Source: Gammaproteobacteria bacterium (lineage in GTDB: Bacteria > Pseudomonadota > Gammaproteobacteria > UBA12402). From it: a DNA stretch of 23,954 bases. Of this stretch, positions 15,601 through 22,508 are shown piece by piece. Position 1 is the first letter of the stretch; every line of letters begins with the position of its first letter. The position numbers and the translations under genes are program-made. The DNA is taken from the NCBI GenBank assembly GCA_028282395.1, contig JANQHY010000301.1, forward strand, positions 1-23,954. The letters are read 5' to 3'. Below the pieces are notes generated by a model that saw only the letters and a list, made by a program, of their open reading frames with translations, was not told where the DNA came from and ran no database searches.

Positions 15601-17995
15601 AAATAGAATCCGTTGGCTCGCCTTGATAGATAGCACCGGCTGGGGTAACAAATTGGCAATACAACTACGCCAACAACAACAGCAAGTCATTACGGTAATC
15701 ATTAATAAGCAATTTAAGCAGTTATCTCATGATTGTTACCAAATGAACCCTATAGAAAAGCATCACTATCAACAATTACTCTCTCTACTGGCTGAGAATA
15801 ATCAAGTGCCTGATCATATTATCCATTGCTGGAGTTTAAACAAAAAAGAGCAATCATACGGATTCTTTTCCCTGCTCTATCTCATACAAGCTTGGTCCGC
15901 CCATCTTAATAAGCAACAATGTAGCCGACTTACAGTAATAAGCAATCACCTTTTCAAAATCAGCCATGATGATGAACCAATAGTAGAAAAAGCGGCATTA
16001 AAAGGGATAAATATAGTTATCCCACAAGAGTATCCCGTACAAACCCAGTTGATGGATATTGGCAGTAACTATCATACGGAAGTTTTAATTCCTCAGCTAC
16101 TGCCAATACTTTATCAAGCAGATAGAACACCTTATTTTGCCTGGCGTCATCATCTATGTTTTACCACTAGTATCACAGCAGCTGATATACCACCAACTCT
16201 ATCAACTCCATGGCGTGCAAGAGGTACTTATCTTATCACTGGCGGTCTCGGCAACATTGGCTTAACGCTTGCTTATCATTTAGCAAAGAAATATCATGCA
16301 CACCTTATTCTTATTAGTCGTCGCCCCGCTTCATCTTCTTCAACAAAAGACCAACTAGTACAGATTAAACAACTTGCTGCATCACTTACTATTTCTCACA
16401 CTGATATTAGCAATATTAATCAAATGACGGAGCTGTTTTTATCGTTAAAACAGCAACAAAGACGCATTGATGCAGTTTTTCATTTAGCGGCTGCACCATT
16501 AGACACTTCACGTTGCTTAATTAAAGACCTTAGCAGTGATAAACTACATAAACAGTGGCAAGCAAAAGTCCGCGGCATCAAAATACTACAACAAATGCAT
16601 CGCTTTATACCAATTCAGGAATGCTATCTATTTTCCTCTATTTCTGCACTATTAGGTGGTCCAGGACTTAGCGCCTATGCTGCTGCAAATGCCATACTTG
16701 ACCATATTGCTATTCAATCCAGCACATTTCCCTGTTATAGTATTGCCTGGGATGCTTGGCATAGCAAAGAATTCGGTTATCTACAAACAAATAATCAATC
16801 ACTCATTTCAAAACAGCAGGGCATGGTCCTCCTAGATAAAGCTGTCACCTTAATGCATCTAAAAAAACAGAAATATATAATTATCTCTCAAACTGAACTA
16901 ACCTCACGAATAAAAGAGTGGATCAATCCTATTACTCCTACGACTTTCTCAATTAGCAAGGAGATCTCCAAAACATTAAGAAAATCCAGCAGCAGCTCTT
17001 ATGATAGCGACACCAGGACTATTGTTATTCAGACATTTTGCGACTGTTTTGGCGTTAAAAAAATAGATCCGCAAGCAAAATTTTATCAACTTGGCGCTAA
17101 TTCACTCATAATGGTTCATTTAGTTTCTCTATTGAATCAAAGATTAAAAACATCTATTTCTATAAACGATGTGATGGAAAATCATACTATTAATGATTTA
17201 TGCCGGGCTATTGAGAGAAAAAACCTGTCCACCTCTTCATCTAAACTGATCATGCTTAAAAAAAGCGACAAGCAATCTCCTGTCTTTCTATTACCGCCAA
17301 TTAATGGGTTACCACTACCATTTATGGATCTAAAGAACCATCTTTCTGCTGAACACTCATGTTATACAGTAAAAGATCCACGCATTGACAACAGAGACTT
17401 AAGTTTTAAATCTATTCGAGAAGTTGCGCAATATTATCTTGACAAAATATTATCCGAAGCAAATCATAAGAACGCTATTCAATGGATTGGTGGCTACTCT
17501 TTTGGTGCTACGATAGCATTTGAGATAGCTTATCTACTAGAGCAGCAAGGAAAACAGCCAAAAGGTGTCTTTCTTTTTGATGGCTGGGCAAAGTTCTCTG
17601 ACAACTTTAAAAACTTTGATTACTTCAAAAAGAACTTTATCCATTCTGCAACAGCTTCTCTTAGACATTATGGCATAAAAATTGATGAAGAAGATTACAC
17701 TAGCACTATCTCTCTAGCTTGGAACAATATGCAACTACTGTGTGAATATACACCTATGACGATTAGCGCGCCCATTATTTTATTCAAGCCGAAAATATTA
17801 AGATCAGAGTACAAACCGTTAGAACAGAAGAATAACCACTGGGATGGTCATAGCATAAATCCCATCAATACGCATTTAATTGATGGTGATCATAGCACAC
17901 TCTTATACAGTGAGGGTGCCAAACAAATAAGTAAAATCATTGTACAATATATAACGGAGATCAACGATCGCATAGGAAATGCAAAAATCTTATAA
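9692..17995 (+). CDS. Hybrid NRPS-PKS megasynthase, C-A(Thr)-PCP-KS-AT-KR-ACP-TE
   Basis: Numbering is from the ATG at 9692 (2767 residues; in-frame TTGs at 9659 and 9608 are alternative starts). Condensation domain about 14-440 with HHILTDS at 139-145 (usual HHxxxDG). Adenylation 466-955 with TSGTTGKPKG (604-613), GLTE (748-751), YRSGDL and K948; pocket residues D649 F650 W653 N692 I719 G721 M746 V754 H755 K948 spell the threonine code. PCP with S1006. Ketosynthase 1066-1490 with C1240, H1376, H1416. Acyltransferase about 1585-1885 with GHSLGE (S1684) and AFHS (H1785), malonyl type. Ketoreductase with GGLGNIG (from 2184), S2316, Y2329, N2333. ACP with S2471. Thioesterase with GYSFG (S2603), D2630, H2734. 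No DH, ER, MT or epimerase seen. An N-terminal C domain without an upstream module suggests starter acylation of threonine. It acts in the cytoplasm and needs a phosphopantetheinyl transferase encoded elsewhere. The motif neighbourhoods QSGCSSSL and GANSL are slightly atypical. Confidence 0.95.
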   Translation: MNTMNTMQENAPTQRQQELWIDWLRYPTSSLYNITLLCKIQGRLDVARFIDCAQAVIDNEITMHQSFINHEGKLTLKQHTGPQPIEICHLEPNLSEKEEIDYLIKQAQIAIDISHWPNTITRLYHSSHTQRYYLFGIIHHILTDSRSAYILLQKAITMYKTTSYPRSTITAAANNQTVTTNNDARALTYWRNKLATGTTTLPLPDTQKRKKLPGPAAQSFFQLSEKQYMIIRKQAKQSHSTPFLTCLAIYATLLYRYSGITNFSLLYAVDNRNREEKQVPGLFANLIPMSIEITPLTTLPMLINQITKQRKSDKRYQKTSFGTITQIARETHSLTCHTPFNILYSTTMLSGRYSELQMPDCDMEVMQIRPKETNMDLALFTELHQGSRMLCLEYNCDIFDKVTIERMIDHLQTVINMIEQHNDTPLAKFPYFTHYQYHLHSTGEIQQSPPGNLLQRYQQIVSRYSNATAIDDSYGNLSYGELDTLANHYAKQFRQRGISYQTRVALLMTENTRLTIICIIALLKLRATYIPIDYHQPDKRIALIVDDAAAKFVICDSPLPKAIANKNSLEILTITNDEIIDNVAISAPTTTPDSEEDIFYIIYTSGTTGKPKGVPIGYNNVGRLIDSCQSHFNFNQDDNWTLFHSYAFDFSVWEIWGALLHGAKLCLVTEKIKQSPEKFYNYLIEKRITVLNQTPSAFYRLLTIKKSLARNLATLRYVIFGGEKLSYSTLLAQWNNKPCTTQFINMYGLTEMTVHATFHRITFDQSNNNQNNYIGYPLPGIDCLLIDQSGEPVADGMIGEICLAGKNLTRGYLNQPTLNQEKFITLQLPNQRKKIFYRSGDLAKWDENHGLIYYGRNDLQVKLHGHRVELEEIERQLQKLDGISEARVILIKKIDLTNQFLVAYVIPNRSVVFNEKYISDALAQQLPDHMQPLRIIAIDHFPLTIQGKLDNQKLQEKFTLLQNKRHTSHGQPAQTSIEIVKQCWQEVLNHQNFNTDQAFFDVGGTSMKIIQLHHKLLQYAESPFPLNSLFTHGSVNRQALLLKNSDTTTPSLQTEQDEHSEQIAIDEPIAIIGMAVQCPGAENITQFWNNLTQGIESITHFSEEALRQAGISKEELENPNYVKAKGYLEKADHFDAPFFNMSRMAATILDPQQRLFLHNAWTALEDAGYPNEECGGKIGIFASQSGISTYYQRNLLQDSTLRQQQGDYQLYIHNSIDSLASRTAYLLNLSGPAMMIQSGCSSSLVAVTQACQSLQLQECQIAIAGGVAISTPLKSGYLYQEGMILSADGHCRPFSDSADGTVPANGVGTVILKRLSDARKDGDHIYAVIKGHASNNDGMQKSGFTAPGQTGQTAVIQTALKKANCCSDDISYVEAHGTATKLGDPIEIAALSNAFRHSSDRNQYCAIGSVKSNIGHSDTAAGVIGLIKTALALKHQQLPPSLNCPQPNRNINFANSPFYINTDLRDWKPIANKPRLAGVSSFGIGGTNAHVILQQTIDSKPAPIEQPTTQIILLSAKTEQALTMQRQNLHSYLQQQPLDTKQFTDMAYTLQLGRCHFDYRQFWLAEDTTTLCAQLNIADRCPTTITNVRPVFIFPGQGNQFIETVRTAYSKDTILHKHIEQCCQLLAADEREDLYSYLYGEKRQIRLEKIPAMAQQLLLTIFSYGIAQTLMEFGVQPQAVIGHSLGEYVAACIAGVITLPTMLRLVAVRGKLSESLPAGRMLAVSAETATLQLLLENEPHASIAAFNAPTLTVIAGTVNAIARLQQQLKQQQIKCLLLNSQFAFHSADVNRIMAPFLQELTQHTFTSPTIPWLSSMTGEWIDKAINPDYFVKQLQQPVQFSTALQRSLNEAFSHFIEIGSGHALTTLVHHHQATTKPSTITPFINNHYDKNWLATTLATCWQQHIPVNWQHYQAGNSHQRMSLPTYPFQTERYWPNTSPSKLRSIEASSMFYRADWKLINIDTKAHHTVKNRIRWLALIDSTGWGNKLAIQLRQQQQQVITVIINKQFKQLSHDCYQMNPIEKHHYQQLLSLLAENNQVPDHIIHCWSLNKKEQSYGFFSLLYLIQAWSAHLNKQQCSRLTVISNHLFKISHDDEPIVEKAALKGINIVIPQEYPVQTQLMDIGSNYHTEVLIPQLLPILYQADRTPYFAWRHHLCFTTSITAADIPPTLSTPWRARGTYLITGGLGNIGLTLAYHLAKKYHAHLILISRRPASSSSTKDQLVQIKQLAASLTISHTDISNINQMTELFLSLKQQQRRIDAVFHLAAAPLDTSRCLIKDLSSDKLHKQWQAKVRGIKILQQMHRFIPIQECYLFSSISALLGGPGLSAYAAANAILDHIAIQSSTFPCYSIAWDAWHSKEFGYLQTNNQSLISKQQGMVLLDKAVTLMHLKKQKYIIISQTELTSRIKEWINPITPTTFSISKEISKTLRKSSSSSYDSDTRTIVIQTFCDCFGVKKIDPQAKFYQLGANSLIMVHLVSLLNQRLKTSISINDVMENHTINDLCRAIERKNLSTSSSKLIMLKKSDKQSPVFLLPPINGLPLPFMDLKNHLSAEHSCYTVKDPRIDNRDLSFKSIREVAQYYLDKILSEANHKNAIQWIGGYSFGATIAFEIAYLLEQQGKQPKGVFLFDGWAKFSDNFKNFDYFKKNFIHSATASLRHYGIKIDEEDYTSTISLAWNNMQLLCEYTPMTISAPIILFKPKILRSEYKPLEQKNNHWDGHSINPINTHLIDGDHSTLLYSEGAKQISKIIVQYITEINDRIGNAKIL

Positions 17996-17997
17996 AT

Positions 17998-18027
17998 TTG
18001 ACAGGAATAATCAATTCAACATATAAT
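17998..18027 (+). promoter_or_regulatory. Consensus sigma70-type promoter of the hybrid kinase gene
   Basis: TTGACA (17998-18003) and TATAAT (18022-18027), both perfect hexamers, are separated by 18 bases. The -35 begins two bases after the stop codon of the NRPS-PKS gene. Initiation would fall near 18034, giving a leader of about 25 bases that contains GTAGGA before the ATG at 18059. The kinase is therefore probably transcribed on its own at a high basal level, whether or not read-through from the synthase occurs. Confidence 0.75.
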
Positions 18028-18058
18028 GATTGCTCTTTTTAGGTAGGTAGGAATAAAC

Positions 18059-21000
18059 ATGAAAAACAATAGTTTGCAGCAGAAGTTACTCGACTTCTAT
18101 AATGATATAATTATTCAACTCGATCAAAATATGATAGTAACCGAATATAATCAAACAGCTGAAAGAATTCTCTCGATCTCTAAAGAACACATTCTCAATA
18201 AAAACCTATTTAACGTATGTGATAGCAGCAAAATCAGTTTGGGCTTTAATAAAGATGATCTAATACAGCATAAAGAAAAATGTCTGGCTAGCAAAAATAG
18301 TCATATTTTTTATAACAATAAAAAGTTACTCTCACTAACCTGGAAGTACCTCTACGACACCAAAAAAAGTGCTGCTATGGAAAGAATTTATATCATTGGC
18401 ACAGATATGCAATCAATCACCATAACACAAACAGAAAACGCCATCTCTAAGCAAAGCATCTCTCAATATACACCACACTCACTTATTGCAAATATTCCTG
18501 GCATCATCTACTGGAAAGATAGAGAAGGCCGCTATCTTGGCTGTAATAACTACTTTGTTGAGCTCTCTGGCCTCTCTAGTGAAGAAGAGGTTATTGGCAA
18601 AACAGACTTCGATCTTATCTGGAAAGATCAAGCTGAGAATTATAGAAGACACGATCGTTTTGTTATGTCTACCGGGGAGAAACAGACTCTAGAAGAGGAG
18701 TTAGTGAAACCAAGCGGAGAGAGACTTCTATTTTCTGTGGTAAAAGCACCACTACGCGATACAAAGGGTCGTATTACGGGCATCATTGGAACCTCTGTGG
18801 ATATTAGCCGCCACCAAGAGATCAACAGTGTTAACAAGCTCAGTAATTCTGACGAAAACACAACATTAAAACAAAAAAGTAAAGAAATTAAACACATCAA
18901 TACCATTGCTGACATAGTCGATAATATTCCAGGAGAGATCTATTGGAAAGATCGAGAAGGACACTATCTCGGCTGTAATAAACACTTTCTATCCCTCATT
19001 GGCATGTCTGACAAAGAAGAGGTAATCGGAAAAACAGACTATGACTTTGCTTGGAAAAACGAGGCAGAAAAATTACGTAAAAATGACCAGCTAATCATGT
19101 CAACCGGAAAGCAACAAGCATTTGAAGAAGAAGTCACCTTATTTAATGGAAAAAAAGCTCCCTTCACTTCTGTAAAATCGCCATTAACTGATGATGAAGG
19201 CAACATTATTGGAATTATTGGAAACTCCATTAATATTTCACCATACAAAAAGCTAGAAAAAACACTGAAGAACAAACAGAGATCCTTTCAATACACCTTA
19301 GAATCATTAATTCAAAGTATTCCGGGGGTAATTTATTGGAAAGACACAGAGGGAAACTATCTTGGCTGTAATGCCTATTTCCTTGAGTTAGCCCAACTCT
19401 CTTCCAAAGACGAAGTCATTGGTAAAACTGACTTCGATTTGATTTGGAAAGATCAAGCTATAACCTATCGAAAGCATGACCGTCATGTCATCTCAACAGG
19501 AGAAAGTCAGGTGTTAGAGGAGGAAGCAACCAAGCCCAATGGAGAGCAAGGTTTCTTTTCTGTTATTAAAGCGCCTTTACGCAACGATAAAGGTGAAATT
19601 ATTGGTATCGTTGGCACCTCTATGGACATTACCTATCGCCAAAAAGCGCGCAAAACATTGGAAAAAACTAAAAGGATGGCAGAAAACGCTAGCACTGCCA
19701 AATCCGAACTGATCGCCAATATGAGCCATGACTTGAGAACCCCACTTTCTGGCATTATGGGATTAGCCCACCTTACGAGTGAATCACTCAATAACACTGA
19801 GCTCTGCCAACAGAACCTACAAGATATCGAAAGAGCTGCTGCACAATTAATCAATATGGCCAATAATATTCTTAATACCTCATCACTGGAAATAGGCGTC
19901 GATACCGTTAACTTGGAGCCTTTTTCATTACAGAATACGGTTGATGAAATTGTCACGATGCTTATGCCAGCAATCCGTGACAAAGGGCTCAGCTGTCGAG
20001 TCGAACTCTCCCCTGAATTACCGCCGGCACTTTGTAGCGACAACTCAATTATTTTCCGTATGTTGCTTAACTTATTAAGCAATGCACTGAAATTTACTGA
20101 TGATGGCTGGATTGCTATTCGTGCAGAATTAATCAGCAAAAATGATCAGCAGTCTCCTCAGCTTCAATTAGTGATTGCTGATAGTGGTAAAGGGATTCCG
20201 CAAAAAGCACTAGAAACAATTTTTGAAGCCTTCAAACGACTAACTCCCTCCTACAAAAGCGCCTATCACGGGGCTGGCCTTGGCCTCTATATGGTAAAAA
20301 AACTGCTCACCAGTCTCAACGGCGAAATTAAAGTCGACAGTGAATTAGGCAAAGGCAGCACCTTTACTTTGACATTTCCAGTAACGATCGCTGATGAAAG
20401 CGAGCTACCTAAAGAGAAACCTGCCACCATGGACAGCACCTTTGTTTCACTGGCCTATTCTCGCAATACACGTAACCCAGCGAAGAAAAAGCAAAAGAAA
20501 CGCGCTGTAGCAAAGACTACTTCAGTAAATAAGCAAGTTGACACTAACAAATTTTTTACTCTAGTCGTTGAAGATAGCGAAATTACCCAACACGTTATTC
20601 TCGCTTACCTCGAACGCTTTAACTGCCAAATTGAAACTGCTGAAACATTAGCGAGTGCACAACAGATGGCAGCAGAGAAACGTTACGATCTTATCTTAGC
20701 TGATATTGGCTTACCTGATGGTAATGGCAGTGACTTAGCCAGACAGATCCGCCAGAATAGTGCGTCGCCTAACTATAAAACACCTATTGTCGCACTGACT
20801 GCTCATGTAACGGAAGATTATAAAAAGCGTTGTTTAGCAGCTGGAATGCAGTATGTCCTCTATAAACCGCTAACGCCTAATAAAATTGAAGCACTATTTG
20901 AAGCATTATGGCAAAAAGATATCACTGCTGAGACAATTCCCTCAGCAACGGAAAAACCTGTGATCGCAAAAGTTACCGTTTCGCCAGATATTATCCACTT

Positions 21001-21376
21001 TGATAGCATCCTGGCTATCACTGCCAATGATCATGCTAAAGCAAAAGAGCTACTGGCGATGGTAATTGATAGTTTTTCACCAGAGCAGCAACAGATGCAA
21101 GATGCTTATGACCAAGAAGATTGGCAACTCCTGCGTAAAGTTGTCCATAAAATGCATGGCGCTGTTGGTTTTTATGGGTTAAATAAATTAAAACAGGACT
21201 GCCGTGCTCTCGATCAAGAGTTACTAACTAACACTAGCAATCGCTCTACAACTATTAATAAAGCTGAAATCACTCCGCTGTATGAACAAATGATTCAATC
21301 CATTGAAGCAACACAAGCGGCCTGGCAAGTCCTTAAACAGCAAAAAACTCCCAATGAACAGCATCAAGAAGAGTAG
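18059..21376 (+). CDS. Cytoplasmic tripartite hybrid histidine kinase with four PAS domains
   Basis: The 1105-residue protein has an N-terminal divergent PAS domain (about 10-130) and three closely related PAS domains starting near 138, 280 and 415, each with IPG-x-IYWKD and GKTD motifs. A HisKA domain follows with H557 in MSHDLRTPLSG. The ATPase domain has N675 (LLSNALKFT), D708 (ADSGKGIP) and GAGLGLYMVKKL from 738. The receiver domain has E838, D839, phospho-acceptor D882 and K936. The HPt domain has H1030 in HKMHGAVGFYG. The His-Asp-His relay resembles ArcB, BarA and LuxQ kinases, but I see no membrane segment, so the sensor should be soluble and respond to an internal signal. No partner response regulator is in the window. 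PAS2 and PAS4 are about 70% identical by eye, a sign of recent tandem duplication. It follows the NRPS-PKS by 63 bases with its own promoter and could sense or control that pathway, but this is unproven. Confidence 0.93.
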   Translation: MKNNSLQQKLLDFYNDIIIQLDQNMIVTEYNQTAERILSISKEHILNKNLFNVCDSSKISLGFNKDDLIQHKEKCLASKNSHIFYNNKKLLSLTWKYLYDTKKSAAMERIYIIGTDMQSITITQTENAISKQSISQYTPHSLIANIPGIIYWKDREGRYLGCNNYFVELSGLSSEEEVIGKTDFDLIWKDQAENYRRHDRFVMSTGEKQTLEEELVKPSGERLLFSVVKAPLRDTKGRITGIIGTSVDISRHQEINSVNKLSNSDENTTLKQKSKEIKHINTIADIVDNIPGEIYWKDREGHYLGCNKHFLSLIGMSDKEEVIGKTDYDFAWKNEAEKLRKNDQLIMSTGKQQAFEEEVTLFNGKKAPFTSVKSPLTDDEGNIIGIIGNSINISPYKKLEKTLKNKQRSFQYTLESLIQSIPGVIYWKDTEGNYLGCNAYFLELAQLSSKDEVIGKTDFDLIWKDQAITYRKHDRHVISTGESQVLEEEATKPNGEQGFFSVIKAPLRNDKGEIIGIVGTSMDITYRQKARKTLEKTKRMAENASTAKSELIANMSHDLRTPLSGIMGLAHLTSESLNNTELCQQNLQDIERAAAQLINMANNILNTSSLEIGVDTVNLEPFSLQNTVDEIVTMLMPAIRDKGLSCRVELSPELPPALCSDNSIIFRMLLNLLSNALKFTDDGWIAIRAELISKNDQQSPQLQLVIADSGKGIPQKALETIFEAFKRLTPSYKSAYHGAGLGLYMVKKLLTSLNGEIKVDSELGKGSTFTLTFPVTIADESELPKEKPATMDSTFVSLAYSRNTRNPAKKKQKKRAVAKTTSVNKQVDTNKFFTLVVEDSEITQHVILAYLERFNCQIETAETLASAQQMAAEKRYDLILADIGLPDGNGSDLARQIRQNSASPNYKTPIVALTAHVTEDYKKRCLAAGMQYVLYKPLTPNKIEALFEALWQKDITAETIPSATEKPVIAKVTVSPDIIHFDSILAITANDHAKAKELLAMVIDSFSPEQQQMQDAYDQEDWQLLRKVVHKMHGAVGFYGLNKLKQDCRALDQELLTNTSNRSTTINKAEITPLYEQMIQSIEATQAAWQVLKQQKTPNEQHQEE

Positions 21377-21392
21377 TCTAGCAACCACCAAT

Positions 21393-21416
21393 ACCTCGTC
21401 ACGGGACGACGGTTTT
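21393..21416 (+). terminator. Rho-independent terminator of the hybrid kinase gene
   Basis: ACCTCGTC (21393-21400) pairs with GACGA-c-GGT (21405-21413, one bulged C) around the tetraloop ACGG, and runs into TTTT (21413-21416). It starts 17 bases past the kinase stop codon on the plus strand, between two convergent genes. Confidence 0.65.
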
Positions 21417-21470
21417 GCGAACGTAGGATGAAGATTATCTTTTTTCAATCATAGTCGCAAGTAGGAAAAA

Positions 21471-22271
21471 TTACCTAATCCATGACTCGTCAGGGAGATG
21501 TGACAGTAAACGCGTCTGGATAAAGTCGAGCGCCTCATCAAGATCCCAATAGACATTATTTGCTAATAGTGGTGATACATCAGCAAAAAAATCACGATGA
21601 TGTTTTTTTGCTGATAAATTTTGCTCAAAACGAGGACGAGTAATCGCATGTTGGTTGTATTGACAGTGGGAATTAAAAATTGATACAACAAGATCAATAT
21701 CAACTAAATTATGTTTTAGAATATACCATAGATCAAACAGATCTCTTCCTTGGCGGCGCTGATAGAGTGCGCGCAACTTCGTTGCAGCTTGCTCTTCTAG
21801 TGGATAACTTAAGAGTTCAGCTTTACCTTGATACCAAGAACAGTTGATTTCATAAGGTACTCGACTTAATGCAGTAATATAGAAATGGTCTGTCGTATTC
21901 AATTTAATCCGCAGTTTTGCTATCTGTTTATTGACTGCAGGGTAATGCCATGTCAGTCGTGCTCCACGTTCCGTCAACCGTCTTTTTGGCTCGCCGAGCC
22001 ATGCCAATGCTTCGCGGATTGCATCAAGGGTTTTCCCAATAGGCGCCGACTCGATCTGCACCAGGTGAATATATTCAGAATAACGCACTGGCTGTTTAAG
22101 AAAGAGTCTGTTTAATGCTGAACCACCCCGCAATGCTAGACTTTTGTTAATGTCGGGGTGACGATAAAGATCAATCAGTGCGCGACTAATAATTAAATCC
22201 TGCTCAACCATCGATAACACTGGCCAAGGAGCATTAATGCGCCACTGCTGTATATACCTCTTTGGAACCAT
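21471..22271 (-). CDS. AbiEii/AbiGii-like nucleotidyltransferase with altered active site
   Basis: I start at the ATG at 22271, which has GGGAGG five bases upstream; an in-frame ATG at 22328 has its GGAG too close. The 266-residue product has the layout of the AbiEii toxin family (type IV toxin-antitoxin, DNA polymerase-beta-like nucleotidyltransferase). It has LRGGSALNRLFL (47-58), RYSEYIHLVQI (63-73), PIGKTLDAIREAL (77-89) and the conserved helix KLRALYQRRQGRDLFDLW (165-182). In active members the second motif reads RxSxDxDL. Here both metal-binding aspartates are replaced, by Y67 and H69. The third acidic position expected near RIKLN (122-126) also appears lost. The protein may be inactive or repurposed. 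No AbiEi-like antitoxin is found on either side, and the upstream 22272-22508 has no recognisable remnant. The gene follows aspS on the same strand. Confidence 0.75.
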   Translation of the reverse strand: MVPKRYIQQWRINAPWPVLSMVEQDLIISRALIDLYRHPDINKSLALRGGSALNRLFLKQPVRYSEYIHLVQIESAPIGKTLDAIREALAWLGEPKRRLTERGARLTWHYPAVNKQIAKLRIKLNTTDHFYITALSRVPYEINCSWYQGKAELLSYPLEEQAATKLRALYQRRQGRDLFDLWYILKHNLVDIDLVVSIFNSHCQYNQHAITRPRFEQNLSAKKHHRDFFADVSPLLANNVYWDLDEALDFIQTRLLSHLPDESWIR

Positions 22272-22404
22272 AACAGCCTCCCTGCAATATAGCTCAGCTA
22301 CTCCTGTTGCTGCAAACAGCCATATCATCTCTCCATGAGATTCAATGTCTGTTCAAACTCTATCACAATTTATAAGAGATGTAAAATAACTATGCAGCGA
22401 AGTC

Positions 22405-22423
22405 GCTTACATCCGCTGTAAGC
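22405..22423 (-). other. Hairpin downstream of aspS
   Basis: GCTTACA (22405-22411) and TGTAAGC (22417-22423) form a perfect 7-bp stem with a five-base loop, 86 bases beyond the aspS stop. No clear T-tract follows on the minus strand, so termination is doubtful. It could equally be an mRNA-stabilising hairpin between aspS and the AbiEii-like gene. Confidence 0.3.
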
Positions 22424-22508
22424 CAGATCTGATCATCATACCAAGATCCCTGGTGACATAGTCAAGACTATCGATCAGACCTTGCGCAACCGTAACTGCG
22501 ACGCCTGT

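Noticed and set aside
15540..16200. Dehydratase or enoylreductase domain between AT and KR
   Set aside because: No HxxxGxxxxP dehydratase motif or enoylreductase nucleotide motif is seen; the stretch beginning FYRADWK fits the structural half of the ketoreductase.
22405..22508. In-frame 33-codon extension after the aspS TAG, as readthrough product or antitoxin remnant
   Set aside because: The preceding AspRS C-terminus is complete in length and sequence, and the extra peptide matches no AbiEi feature I recognise.
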